A DNA stretch of 64,000 bases. It comes from Scatophagus argus. Its lineage: Eukaryota > Chordata > Actinopteri > Scatophagidae. The position numbers were made by a program, and so were the translations under genes. The notes beneath the pieces were generated by a model. The model saw nothing but the letters and a program-made list of their open reading frames with translations. It was not told the origin of the DNA and did no database searches. Within the stretch, counting starts at the first letter, position 1. Every line of letters starts with the position of its first letter. The DNA is taken from positions 18,443,001 to 18,507,000 of the forward strand of contig NC_058498.1 of the NCBI RefSeq assembly GCF_020382885.2. Reading direction: 5' to 3'. Below are positions 23,395 through 35,300 of this stretch, in pieces.

Positions 23395-26300
23395 TCACAG
23401 CTGGGTGTAGCGCAAATAATTCTTCCCCGAAGGCATGTCTTTAGTGGTCACACCACTTGGGAAGAGAGTAGTAGCCTCAGCCTCAGAAAGTGAGGGAATG
23501 ACCATGACTTTATCACCAGGCTGAAAGAGACACAAGAACAGAGAAGTGCGCTTTGAAAGCAGGGTCTAGTGACGGCGTTAGAGCAAGCCGTCAGCGGGAC
23601 ATTAATTGTGCTGCAGCCAAATGTGGCTCCTTTGCCATGTGCTTTTTGTTCATCTTCTTCAGTTCTCTCATTTAAAAAAGGGAGTGAATCAAGGTAAAAG
23701 ATGTGAGATGTAATTTTTTTTAAATGTCATTTTGAATTTTCTTTAGTTCTCGTGTAATTTACTGGAGAAATTATTGAAGACGGACAATGTTGACTTTGTT
23801 TTCAGGCATTTTAACTTTCAGATTCAAGGAAATGAGAGAAGCAAATAAAAAGGATTGGCTGAAGTAACTGCAGAAACTAAAGGAATACCACCACAATGTC
23901 TGTAAACTGTTCAACCTGTATGAATCTGGAGCAGGCAAACAGTTCGGTTTAACACTGGTCAGTGCTCCATGTATGAAAATAGTCTGGCTCAGAATCCCCT
24001 TAAAGCAAATGAAGCAAACTAAATATAACATGTTGGTTTTACAGGTGTTCACAGGGGATTTTTGTAAACTTTGGAAAAAGTCAGGGTACTTTTCCCACCT
24101 GCTTTCAGCAATGCCAAGCTAACAGGCAGCTGGCGGTGGTCAGAAAGAGTGAATTCCTGCTATACTGGTATTTACAGAAGTAGAAATTTTTCAGTAGAAA
24201 TAAATGCTATCACTGATCAAGTTGCTGACAAGTTCTACTGATCAGATGTTACAATAATATTAAACAGGACATGGCAGTGTATCACAGCATGAATTTTCTA
24301 TCTACAGGGGCTAAATGATTGTGAAAGCGCAGACATTGTGCTGTAGATGTGTGCACAGTTAAGCTAAATGTCACAACATAATCTGTCTAAGAGGGCCATG
24401 CATTTTCACTGACATACACACATCGTTTCACTGTTTACCTTCCAGTCAACAGGTGTGGCGACCTTCTTCTGTGCAGTGAGCTGCAGGGAGTCGATAACTC
24501 GAAGCAGCTCATCAAAGTTCCTTCCCGTGGTGGCAGGGTAAAGGATGGAAAGCTTCAGCTTCTTGTCGGGGCCAATCACAAAGACCTAAAATGGGGTAAG
24601 GTGAGACAGGGTCAACATAACACCCAACAAAATGTGTTTCTTTTCCACTCTGGTGATGAGGATCCAAAGGCCCTAAGAACAAAATAATTATTTTCCTAAA
24701 AAATGCCATTCTATCTTTAACATGTACAGAAACACATAACGTGGGAGAGCTTTAGCCAGTGTGTGTCGCATGATGATTACTTTAGCCAACCTCAGGCTCC
24801 ATGAAATTACATTGTGTCTGCCAGTCGACAGTCCTTGACGCAAAGACATAGTTTTGCTCTGATCCGACTGCCCGCGACCAACTGATGTGGTGATCAGCAA
24901 CAACAAATTTTTATCTTCCACAGACTATATGACAATGCTGGTGATGATGATGAATGGAGGACAGGTTTCGTACACAGCGTGCAGTGAGGGGTATTCCATC
25001 CTTGTCTTTCTCGTCAGGGTCCAGCATGCCCAGCTTGACAGACAGCTCCCTCTTGTCATCAGCGATGATGGGGAAGGGCAGAGCGCTTTCAGCCTCACTG
25101 TTAAATGCCATCACATCCTACACAGACAGAAGGGACACATTCAGCCTTTACAGATTTGTCAGTGTTTGATGTTTGAATATCATTATCATAATCATCATTC
25201 TCTTAAGCCTCACAGGCATGTTCATCATCGCAGCTCAGGTTTTATGAATCACCTTTAATATTTAACTTTTTCACGAGCCATAAACAGTGGCGCAATAGCA
25301 TGGACAAAGTCCCTATGAGGGGCCATGAGAGGACACAATTCAAATTACAGCAAGAATGAAAAGAAAGGATCCTGTCCAAAAGAGATTAAAAAGGTGGAGT
25401 TGGAAGATAATACTCATGTGACTGATTTATGACACTGCTGTCAACATCTTGGGATAGTAAGCCAACTGAAAGTTTTAGAATCTCAGTGTTGCACAACAAA
25501 CATATCTCAGTGTTACTAATCTCTGCACCCCCAGCTGGCTGACCTGCTAAAGTTATCCTTTTCACCTTGTAAACATCACAGTTAAAAACAGAGGCAGAGT
25601 TAAACATTAAAAGTGTGTGTCTGTGTCAGTGGCGTGCAGTCAGGGGAGGCATCATGAGGAAAAATAGAGACAACAGACCATAAAATAAGTATTAATATTT
25701 ATCCACTGCCACGTGCTTTAATGCAATTTCGGTGTGGTTCCGACAAGTTTTGATCATTTTTATAGTCAAAATCGCTGAAATCCTGTATTTCCTGTTAAAA
25801 TACAACGGAGAGACAAGAGGTGAGGCAGCGTGGAACCGTGCCTCCCCCAGATGGCACAATCCCTCACAAAGTGAATTGAGCGCGTGCACTCGGCGCGTGT
25901 TTCCAATATCCTGCTTGAAGACACTTTTTTATACGTCAATTGCCATAGTGTTCGATAATGTATTTCATGTATCTGTGTAACATTTAAGTCTTGTTGATCA
26001 GACAAAAATCAACAAGGAAAAAGCTTTCCGTGAGGCAGCCAGTACCGCTGCATCACAGACGGGGGCGATAGTGAGCCTGAAGGTCGAGAGTTTAATACGT
26101 GGTTTACAACCAAACAATCCAGTACACTGTTTTTATTTTTCGCTAGCTTGTACCGTTTCTGAAACATGTTGGACCACAGTTTTTACATGGTCGAAGTGCA
26201 AATTGAAACGGTCTCTTTTTGCCTTACCTTCCTGAACAGGTGGAAAAAGGACTAGAGAATTTTTATAAATTGATTGATTTTACTCAACACCATTGAAATC

Positions 26301-26806
26301 TATTGCCTGTGCCTTGCTTATTGAGTATACCAAACTCAAGAAGCAAATTAAGCAAATAAACCAGGTGTGCCAAGATGTATGTGTATATGTAGCACTGGGA
26401 TCAATAATGAGAACCGATAAGTGGAGGGGCTACAAAGACATGCCCAAATGTTACGATCATCAGACTGTTTGTCACAGTCGTTCTTTAAAAGACTCTATAA
26501 ATGGAGTACATACTAATACTATCGAAGGAAATTGGTGCCCGCTTCAAAAACACATCCCTAATCGCTGGAAAACAAGAGAAAAGAACTGGCTACCTTTAAC
26601 CATGGCCATGGATAAAAGAAATGGAAACGAAATTACATTTATTAAAAGGATTCTCTGAATTTATTTTTACATTCTTCTTTTTTTCTTTTATTTTGAACTG
26701 TGGAATTACAAATATGCTTCCTCTGAGCCGCTATAAATTTAAAATTCTTCGACTGAACCTTGAAAGTCAGTGCCTCCCCAACCACAAACCTCACCGCACA
26801 TCACTG

Positions 26807-26866
<60 letters not shown>

Positions 26867-29202
26867 ATCACCAACCTTGCTCCAGCTGCAGTGATCCTCA
26901 ACGCTGTCAATGGACAAGGCAATCATCTTCACGTCTCGTTTCTTGAACTCACTGCTGAGCCTCGCAGCGCGGGCGAGCTCGGTGGTACACACAGGAGTGA
27001 AGTCCCTTGGGTGGGAGAACAGGATGCCCCATCTGCACAGGGAAAACACACAGAAAGCAAGGAATACTTTGATCTTCCTTCCATCCTTTTCTAGCTTAGT
27101 GGTATACACTCAAGGATTCCTTTGTAAGACTGACCTTGCATGAAGCTCAGAGTGTGAACTGGTGTGACACACTTCTAAGCTAAATACTAACTGAAGTAAA
27201 CTTAACAAATGTACTTGCTTTCAAACAACAGAGCATTTAATACACATCACATAGCTAATCTGAGACATCTCAGAGTATGAATTTGATCTGTTTTCTTTGT
27301 TCTGTTGTGGCTGGGCGTTTATGACTTGATGAAGTGCCCATGTTTCCCATTGAGTGTAAAGGCAAAAAGGCCAATATGAGTAGAAGGCCAAGGAGTGCAA
27401 GCTGAGACAAGAGAAGAGTAAGAAATGATGATTAAAATAATGACAGAGAACATTAAGTCCCAGTAGAGGAAATTCCAGGCACAGACTGACGCAACAGGTG
27501 TTTGTAAATCTTACTCAAGTCCAAGACATTGTGTCAAGCTGTGCTGCGCTGAAAATGTACAATGTGTTCGACAAGAAGGGGATAAAGGGTCAGACAGATG
27601 TGAGTTTTCTGGCAAAAACATCACCGTGAAATTTGCTTGAAGAAGCAAGCATGAAATTTCCAAATGAAATGAAATGATCTTTTTAAAGGGATAATTCACC
27701 TTGGAATCACATGAATCTTCTGCCTCACATGATTTGTGTGGATTTATTCTTCTATGTGGTACAGCAAGCTATCACAGGGAGGGAAGGCAACAAAAAAGTT
27801 TCTCCTCCATACAGTTACTGTGATCACCTGATACTGGAGTGACCAGAAGCCCGGATTAGACTGGGACCATCCCACTTTGTTCTAGAAGAATAAACCCTGG
27901 ACTGTGACGCAGTTTCTAACAGGAATGTGCGTTTTATCTGCAAATTAAATGATCTGTATTAAAAACAACATAGTTCACATATTGGTAAGACACGTGATAT
28001 TTTACCAAAAAATGTTTCACACTTGTTTGCATTTGAAAAGAACAGTCTTATATTTGTTTTTTTGCTCTACTGGAACTGCTAGGTTCCAACTTTTCCACTT
28101 GGCTGCCACTCATATGCACACACAAAAAAAACTCAGTCAACCATTGCAGCAAAAACATGATGAACTTTAAAACTAGGACAAAGTTTCCACCAGTCGTGGC
28201 CTGTCATGGTCCAATGTCTATTCTCCCTAATGAATTTTTTATACAATTACTATAACTGGCCATTTTCCTTACATTTATGTGTACAGTTTCAGCAGTTTAT
28301 GTCATGTGTTTATGTCAAGCAGCTTGTGATCGGAGGGTTGCCGGTTTGATTCGTGTGATGGAGTGATTAATGAGAAAAAATGCTCCCCTCCTCCATTAGC
28401 CAGCTGATGTGCCCTTGAGCAAGGCACTTAAGCCCTAATTTGCTCCCTGGGCACTTGATGCAGCCCACTGGACTATTAGTTTCATGTTGTTCAGTCTGCC
28501 AGATCAGAACAGGTTGATCCACTCGTGAAAATCATTCTGCAATAAGTTGTTGAGCATAATGCACTCAATAATACATAATAAGCATAATACAATAGTATTC
28601 CTTCCTCTCTGCTGTTTTACAATAGACAGATTTGTCCAACGGGGTTGGACACAAGAGTGGATGGCAACAGAAGATACAAGCACTGAGGCATACAAACACC
28701 ACACAAGCTTTATCCTGACTGAAACAAACCTTGCTGCCATTGCTCTCTTTTAGCCTACGTATCACATTTACGGGACAGTAACGTTGTCTAATTCAGCCGA
28801 GTCACGCTTGTGTAACCCAATCTAACACTGTTTAACCCTGTCAGGCGGGAGGTGCCACATGACAGTCAGAGTGAAACCACGGCGTGCACGTCTCTGGACT
28901 TGTGTGCCATATGTCTGTAATATCATACGCCTTAGCTTTTGAATTCAGAATGGATCTTTAATCAGGTCAGGGATGTGCGGTCTGACGACAGGCCCGCACA
29001 CAGCAGGCTAACATTACCATGGCTCAATTAAAGGGTGCATATAGGGGAAAAGCATATATATCAAAACACAGAACAAAACAAATGTGAAAACGGGACGCCT
29101 GCGCACTTACGAGTTTCCCAGGAAGTCGTGGAACTTGATCTTCCCGATGGTGGTGTTGGCCTCGAAGTTGGGGAACACGTCTCCCAAGAGAAGTCCAGGC
29201 AT
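23395..29202 (-). CDS. prdx6: Peroxiredoxin 6 (1-Cys peroxiredoxin / acidic Ca-independent PLA2), five exons
   Basis: Coding exons on the minus strand are 29202-29111, 27032-26876, 25117-24974, 24585-24439 and 23520-23395 (TGA). All introns are GT-AG. Joined they give 221 aa, against 224 in human PRDX6. Prdx6 is a mainly cytosolic and lysosomal enzyme that reduces H2O2, organic and phospholipid hydroperoxides with a single peroxidatic Cys. It also has phospholipase A2 and acyltransferase activity. The peroxidatic Cys is C46 in the TPVCTTE motif. The lipase-type triad is present as H25 (KFHDF), S31 (GNSWG) and D138 (VIGPD). The thioredoxin-like core is followed by the C-terminal 1-cysPrx domain ending [10 protein letters not shown]. 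The ATG at 29202 fits the family start MPGLLLGD. It is head to head with plpp6. Identity is very secure; splice ends are hand-derived. Confidence 0.97.
25627..26806 (+). mobile_element. Merlin-like DNA transposon remnant in prdx6 intron 2
   Basis: An open frame at 26293-26658 encodes the C-terminal part of an ISXO2/IS1016-type DDE transposase, the family known in eukaryotes as Merlin. It has TDKWRGY with the second catalytic Asp, HQTVCHS, and [11 protein letters not shown] with the catalytic Glu. Candidate ends are cagtggcgtgca (25627 on) and, read inward from 26806, cagtgatgtgcg, which match at 9 of 12 positions; both sides then carry a ggggaggca motif. The flanks show an 8-bp direct repeat gtctgtgt at 25619-25626 and 26807-26814, the target-site duplication size known for Merlin. 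The right copy abuts a GT microsatellite, so chance identity must be allowed for. The N-terminal transposase half with the first catalytic Asp was not found, so the copy is probably dead. It lies antisense to prdx6. Confidence 0.75.
26811..26862 (+). repeat. (GT)n microsatellite next to the prdx6 exon 2 donor
   Basis: About 26 GT units, which read as (CA)n in the prdx6 transcript. The tract begins about a dozen bases inside intron 2 from the GTTGGT donor at 26875-26870. Its other side borders the Merlin element. Confidence 0.95.
28315..28480 (+). repeat. tRNA-derived SINE fragment in prdx6 intron 1
   Basis: Contains a B-box-like ggtttgattc (28343-28352) within a 'ggagggttgccggtttgatt' context, as in tRNA-derived SINE heads. 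A body phrase 'gcccttgagcaaggcactta' and 'gcccactggact' follow. This head-plus-body order is characteristic of widespread fish SINEs. I do not assign a named family. It is antisense to prdx6. Confidence 0.6.
28796..28804 (-). promoter_or_regulatory. Antioxidant-response-element core (TGACTCGGC) in prdx6 intron 1
   Basis: On the prdx6 strand the sequence reads TGACTCGGC, matching the Nrf2/small-Maf consensus TGACnnnGC and overlapping an AP-1-like half. It lies about 400 bases downstream of the prdx6 ATG. Mammalian PRDX6 is a known Nrf2 target, which makes the site plausible, but a 9-base match alone can occur by chance. Confidence 0.35.
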
Positions 29203-30019
29203 GATCGTGTCTGTTCTGCAGCTCGGACACAAGAGGAAAGAAGGGGACTCAACTTGTGTGTCTGGCCTGTAGTGAGCAGGTCCACATGAACGGAGCCGGA
29301 TATGGGGCGGGGTTAACTGCCGTTCCGCAGACAATCGACACCAACCAGGAGCCTTCAACATAAAAGAGCATTTATTTCCCCCAATCTTTAAACAACCTTA
29401 TTACAGGAACAATACGATTACAAACATATTCTGGAAAGCAGAAAAGCATATTACGAAGTGTTGCCCAGATTTCTTCAAAGCACAAATAAGGATATATTTG
29501 GTAGGACAAAAAGCAATCTGATTTTGTGAATATAATGTCCAAGAGACACCACAACTTTGAGTAGGGGACCAAAAAAACAAACAAACAAAACCACTACAAC
29601 TTTGCCAGATTTAATAAGCCCATTTGAATCCAAAGACAAATATGAATTTCTCTTATTTGTTGGGGATAGAACATTAATTTTAATTTATTTAACATCAATT
29701 AGATCTAATGTTTTTATTTCATTTATCTTATCTGTATTTTAGGGCCATAACAATGTGCTGTCTGTCATAGCGTCTTGTCACGCAGAGAGTCAGAAGAGAC
29801 GAGTGACGTGTGCCTTTGTAGATAAAACACAATTTCCCAGGGTGCTTTGGTAATGGAACAACAAAGATGGCGGTACAGCCCAGTGCTATTGTACGTGATA
29901 TGAATTGTGAAATCTATAGATGAGTTAAAGGAGCGACGACCCGCACAGCACTGCAGAAAAAATTACCACTGCGCTGCAACTACATCACATCTGTCTACGT
30001 CGGCATTTTAACAGACAAA
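29203..30019. promoter_or_regulatory. Divergent promoter interval between prdx6 and plpp6
   Basis: The two start codons are about 0.8 kb apart and point away from each other. The part next to plpp6 has a ZNF143/Staf-like motif (aatttcccagggtgc, about 29831-29845) and a YY1-like core aagatggcgg (about 29864-29873). Both are typical of constitutive TATA-less promoters. A tgacgtg CRE-type core lies at about 29801-29807. The middle (29.36-29.75 kb) is AT-rich and may insulate two separate promoters rather than form one. Confidence 0.5.
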
Positions 30020-30450
30020 ATGCCTTCACCTAAAGCTAAAAACCCCGGTCGCAGCGGAGGAAGTCCGGTGCTGGGCAGCTCCAACGGCCGCTTCGACTTT
30101 ATGTCGCTGACGAAGCCGCTGAACCGGTCCTCGGCGCCTCACCTCCTTCAGCGGCAGGGTTCCGACCCGACTACCGCCCGCCTTCGAGCCTCGGAAAGCC
30201 CCACTCGCCGCAGGGGCTCCAGCTCCTCCACGGGATCGGCAAGTGGCCAGGGGCTTTCGGAAGAGGACGGAATACGGCTCAACCCCTCCTTCATCCGCGT
30301 AGCCCTAAGCTCCCTGCTTGCCATCGACCTGTGGCTGTCCAAGCGGCTGGGGGTGTGTGCCTGTGAGGACTCGTCTTGGGGCAGTGTACGCCCCTTGATG
30401 AAACTGTTGGAGATATCGGGGCATGGCATCCCCTGGCTGGCCTGCACCGC
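29990..30450 (+). other. CpG-rich island over the plpp6 5' end
   Basis: The block has many CG dinucleotides (for example cgcagcgg, ccgcttcgac, gacgaagccgctgaaccggt) while flanking DNA is AT-rich and CpG-poor. It spans the plpp6 start and the first third of exon 1, as expected for a housekeeping promoter island. Formal observed/expected values were not computed. Confidence 0.6.
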
Positions 30451-32333
30451 CTACTGCCTGTACAAGAGTGACAGTGCTGCCGGACAGGAAGTCATGCTCA
30501 ACCTTCTCATGGGTAAAACGCTTTTCTTCTTGTATGCCTTCAGGGAACTCACTCAGACAAATTTTGATGTGCAGGATTTGTGTTGCTGCCCTCCTGCTCT
30601 TCCCTTGTTCTCACCTGCCATGCGCAGCTCTTCACAGGTGGTCTCACCTCCCATCACCATTTATGTTATGTTTCTGACCCATTTTATCTTTCCTCCATCA
30701 GAAATGCATCGCTCTATTAGCTATCACTGGAAACAACGGGTGATTGATGAATTAAGTGTTGGTAACAATTCTGATAGTTGAGTCTAATCTATTAATCATT
30801 TATTGCATTTATTTTACCATGGACTTGTTTCAGTGATCATTTAATATTTACCAGTCAACCATCCTGAATCCCTGCAATTAGACAGTAAGTGACAGCCTCT
30901 GGTCCTCTGCATAAACAGTTAAAAGAAAAGACAGACCAGTTTAATTTGTTGTTGTTAATTTGTTTCTGAGGAAGTTGCCCACTCCAGTTAAAACGGCAGT
31001 TATCTGACCATTGAGTAGTTATCAGTAATGACTAAAATGTACTGTTACATGCTCATTTTGCTGAAATCCTTTCACTGGACTCCCAACAGCAATGGCTCAG
31101 TGCCACCTGACTGTGGCATTAATTATTCAACACTGCAGCCCTGTAAGTAACAGTTGATTATAAAATCTTTTTATATAATCAATGGGAAGAACCAACATAA
31201 AAAAAAAACACATCCACTGAGTCCAAATCAAGTGCAGTGATCCATATTTTAAAATATAAGATGTTGTTTTCCTCTAGATATGATCAGAAACACTTTGTGC
31301 AGTACTTTTTCACATGAGTTTTTTTGGTCTTGAAAGGAGAATTAATATTGTCATTACTTTATTACTAACATCTGTTTTTCCTACTGAAAAGCCTTTTTCA
31401 TTGCCCTGAAACTGACAGGCCCGTACAGAGTGTTAGCTTTTATCAGTGTTGTGAATTACACTAACATGAATTTATAACATTTATAACAATAACATGAGTT
31501 TGACAGTAGTTCTATTCTTGATTATCATTGTTTTGTGAATCTGGATAACTTAAAACGTCAGTTAAATGATCAATTAATATTTTCCCCGAGCAGTACATGA
31601 TTAGCAGCATGTATTGCTGTCTGCCATGGTGTCAGTCCTGAAGCAACCACCAGATGGTTGCAAAGCAAACACTTCGCTCAGATCAGTCAGCTGGATGTGT
31701 CCTCTTCTTTCTGGTCTGTACTGGTCAGGGTAATGTACTCTGTACTCTGAGACACTTTCACCATTCTTGTGGTTGAGAGTGGGCACTTTCCTTCACAAAG
31801 AAATCACTTATTAGTCTGGTTCTGATTTGTGCATAGCTTCCCAGTGACGGCAACTAAGCTATTAAGCGACATCATTGCCAGTACACCTGTGTCAATTGAT
31901 TACATTGCTGTTTCTTCATGATGTATAACACATCTTCTTCTCCATCTCCCCTTCATCCCCAACAGGCCTGCTGTTGGACCTGGTCCTGGTTACCATTGTT
32001 AAGGCAGTCGTTCGTCGGCGTCGGCCAGCACACAACCGTATGGACATGTTTGCCACCTTTTCTGTGGACCGCTACTCCTTTCCTTCGGGTCACGCCACCC
32101 GTGCTGCCATGTGTGGACGGTTCCTGCTGGCCCACCTTGTGCTGGCTGCACCGCTGAGGGTCCTCGTCCTGCTGTGGGCTGGCCTGGTGGGCCTAAGCCG
32201 AGTGCTGCTGGGCAGGCACAACGTGACTGATGTGATGTTTGGGTTCTGGATGGGCTATTGTCAGTATAACCTAGTGGAAATGCTGTGGCTCTCACCTCAG
32301 ACTCTACAAGGGCTGCTGGGACAGTTAGCTTAA
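30020..32333 (+). CDS. plpp6: Phospholipid/polyisoprenoid phosphatase 6 (PAP2 superfamily), two coding exons
   Basis: Exon 1 is 30020-30512 and exon 2 is 31966-32333 (TAA), joined by a GT-AG intron in phase 1. The product is 286 aa; human PLPP6 (PPAPDC2) is 295 aa. It is an ER and nuclear-envelope membrane enzyme that hydrolyses presqualene and isoprenoid diphosphates such as farnesyl diphosphate. The N-terminal ~80 residues are basic, Ser/Pro-rich and probably cytosolic. Hydrophobic segments follow around residues 90-105 and 137-148, with more in exon 2. The three PAP2 phosphatase motifs are in exon 2: K177...RRRRP185, PSGH 204-207 and SR 242-243 ... H249 with the catalytic His residues at 207 and 249. 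The start lies in a CpG-rich block. Reading through the intron would extend the frame to 30781 but lose the whole active site, so the spliced form is preferred. Confidence 0.95.
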
Positions 32334-35300
32334 TTTTAAGGACTGATGAAGAAGGATACATGGTGGTTCAAATCTTTACTGTAAGAGTACTTGAACACCT
32401 TCAGTTTACACTTTGATTAGAGAAGTGAGTTCTGTCAAATACAGTGTTGTTCTGCTGTTATCTTACATTTAAGTTCAAAAGCCCACTTTCAGCACTCAGT
32501 CTAAGGTTGCAATGAATGGCCTGCCTGCAATAAGTAGGACTTTTAATCAGAAAAGGCAATGAGATACAGAATTGTCCAGATTGTCTCCTGCTGCGACGCC
32601 ACTCCCCTCACTGGCCTGACTTAAGTACAACATGAACACAAAATGAACTCAGTAAGAACCTTTTTAAGTTTTAACAGTTGCTTTGTACCCCTGAAGTGAT
32701 TTAATCTGTATGCCAAAAGTATACTTTTGGTGTTAAAAGTCTGAGCTTTCCACTTGAGGCTTGATTTGGATATTGCCTCTAACTTTACATCGCAGAAGAG
32801 AGGTTAAATAATTCATGTGAATCATTTCCTTTGGAAAAAAACACATTTTTTTTCTACAAAGCTTTAATCAATTAATGCATCAGGAACAATTTCTTTTTGT
32901 TTTGTTCTGCTAATCATAGCCTGATGAAATTCCTTGTTTAGCGTATAAAAGTGTCCTGTAGCAACTGCAGTTAACTAAGTGCCCACACATATAAACCTAT
33001 TTGGTTCACAGATATTTCACAGACAGTGTGTCCCTCATGTTATTGCTCTCATTTGAGACCAGAGCTGACAGCCGCATATTACTCACCTGTCTTCACCTGT
33101 CATCTTTCTTTTGGACCATTTCTAGGAACTGGTCTGGATTTTAGTCATAGGCATTCTCCACTCAGCAGCTCCTCTTCACCTCCAGCTTGCCCCACTGCCA
33201 CACAGTTAACAGAATCTTTATCTCCTCCTCACTTGACTACATCTGATAGGATTAGACATGCAACATCCAAACCATCAGAAACATGGATTTCATTTGACCA
33301 CATCATTTGTATTTCTTTGACAGTATCATTGTTTCATTTATAGTCAACCAGATCATATTGCATATTCCTTATTACTAATTAACTGTGATGGATCACATAG
33401 ACTTAATCTTATTCTTATCAGGTTACACACATAAACACAAATCACTTAGGCTAAATGTTATCATGAAGTATATACACTAGTTGTAGTATTAGTGTACTGT
33501 ACAGTATGTTAATATATCTGTCAATAACCACAGTTTGGTCCAATTAATGACAAAAGAGTCACAGATTTTATGGTTACTGATTTAAAGTAACAAGAGTTGA
33601 AGTATATGATCAGCTGTGGTTTTATTGACTGGTTCATAGCCCGTAGTTTGGCAACAGAATCACATCAGTGATATTTTAGAAGCTTTTGACTTATTCACAA
33701 CATTGTGGGAGAATTTCTTTTCCATCTCTATGTTTACTAACCCTCATTGACATGACATGCCATTAAACCTGAGCTGGGACTGTGAATTTTCAGTCAAGAT
33801 CTCGCTGATTTCATGAAACTCACATTATTCCAGCTTTTTATGAGTTCCTGGGCTTTGTGCTACTAGCCTGAACACCTATGAAACAAGGTGTAGCCGAGGT
33901 TTACGTACAGTTCAGGGAAGGTGAAGTTCATACTTGATCACTTGCTCAGACTAATAATAGAAGTTGCAGTGATGAGCACATTTACTGAATTGTAAAAAAA
34001 TACCATTTATTCAGATTAACAATCATAACCTGATAGTAGAAATCACAGAATGCACCTGATTTAAAAGCTTGGTTTTTTACCTGACAGCTTGCTGTGAAAA
34101 CACCCTGTCAATAATTGTGTGGTGATAATTCTAGTCTCAGACAAAACTACAATAAGTTTATTCATTAGCAGAAACTGAAAATGAATTGCAACACAGTTGT
34201 GTTGTAAGTCGAAGATTCACAAGGGCAATAGTCTTCCAGGTCTTCCCACAGTTCATCCCTCTTTGCAGGTCTTGGTGTGTGTTTGTATGTCTGGGGGTTA
34301 ATCCTAACTCATGCTGACCATCTCATTTTGTCTGGTCGTGAGGGTGTATTTCTATTACTCAGAGGAGATTGATGATTAATCCGTATCTTTGTACTGACCC
34401 AGTGATTTGGGCAAGACAGCTACTGATTAGTAAGCTAGGCTGAGATTAATATTGAACTCTAAATGACGTCAGTGGTCTAGATGTTGTAACACATTTGGTG
34501 TTTGGCATGGCAAGTGCTGTCTCGGAGACTCATACATAAGCCATTGGAGCACAAGGTTGTCTTTGATTTGTGCCCTGACAAGTGTTGGCTGTCCTGCACC
34601 CCTACCGCATCTCACAAGCTCTCAATAAGACATTTTTTAGGCGGATTTGAGCAATAATTATTGGTTTCAGTATTTGCAACTAACTATAAAATCAGAGTAT
34701 GAGCGTGCATACACACTGTCAGCCTTTTTTGTTTTGTTCAGCTCAAGCTAAATACAAACTAAAGAGCATTTTTGTATTTAAATCCTGTTTTTTAATCATC
34801 ACATACTTCTCAGAAAATGCAACTGTTGAGCAGAACTTATCATATTTTTTCACCTCATGCACACTATTAACCTTTCTGAGCAACTTTTACTGCTGTGTTG
34901 GTGTGTAGGAGTTACACAACAACAGGTTCTGTCTCACTCACTTTACACACACACACACACATCTTGGCACTGCCAGAAAAAAAAAAACAAATTTTTAATC
35001 TACGTGTGCAAGTTTCATTCTTGTTGGCTTGTTTTTTTTATTTGTCTATTGAAGTGTAAATCTATAATTTATCCACTTTAAGCATTATTTTTGACAGAAA
35101 GAATGTTTAATTTTTGTGTCTTTGCAGTTTTTACCAATATCGTGCATTTGACTGTGAACCACTGGACGTGGCTTGGTATGAACCAACAAAAAACTGTTTC
35201 CTGGTAGGCTGCTGCCAGAATGGAGACTTGTTGTGCACTCTTCCTGCAATATTCGTTCTTCCTAGCGTGAGTGAAAAGATGACCAGCAAGTGAGGTGGTA

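Noticed and set aside
26621-27094. Plus-strand open frame of 157 codons
   Set aside because: Consists of Merlin end, GT microsatellite and the antisense of prdx6 exon 2; a shadow frame.
30513-30781. Extension of the plpp6 exon 1 frame
   Set aside because: This is read-through into the intron after a good donor (atgg/gtaaaa); the active-site motifs are only in exon 2.
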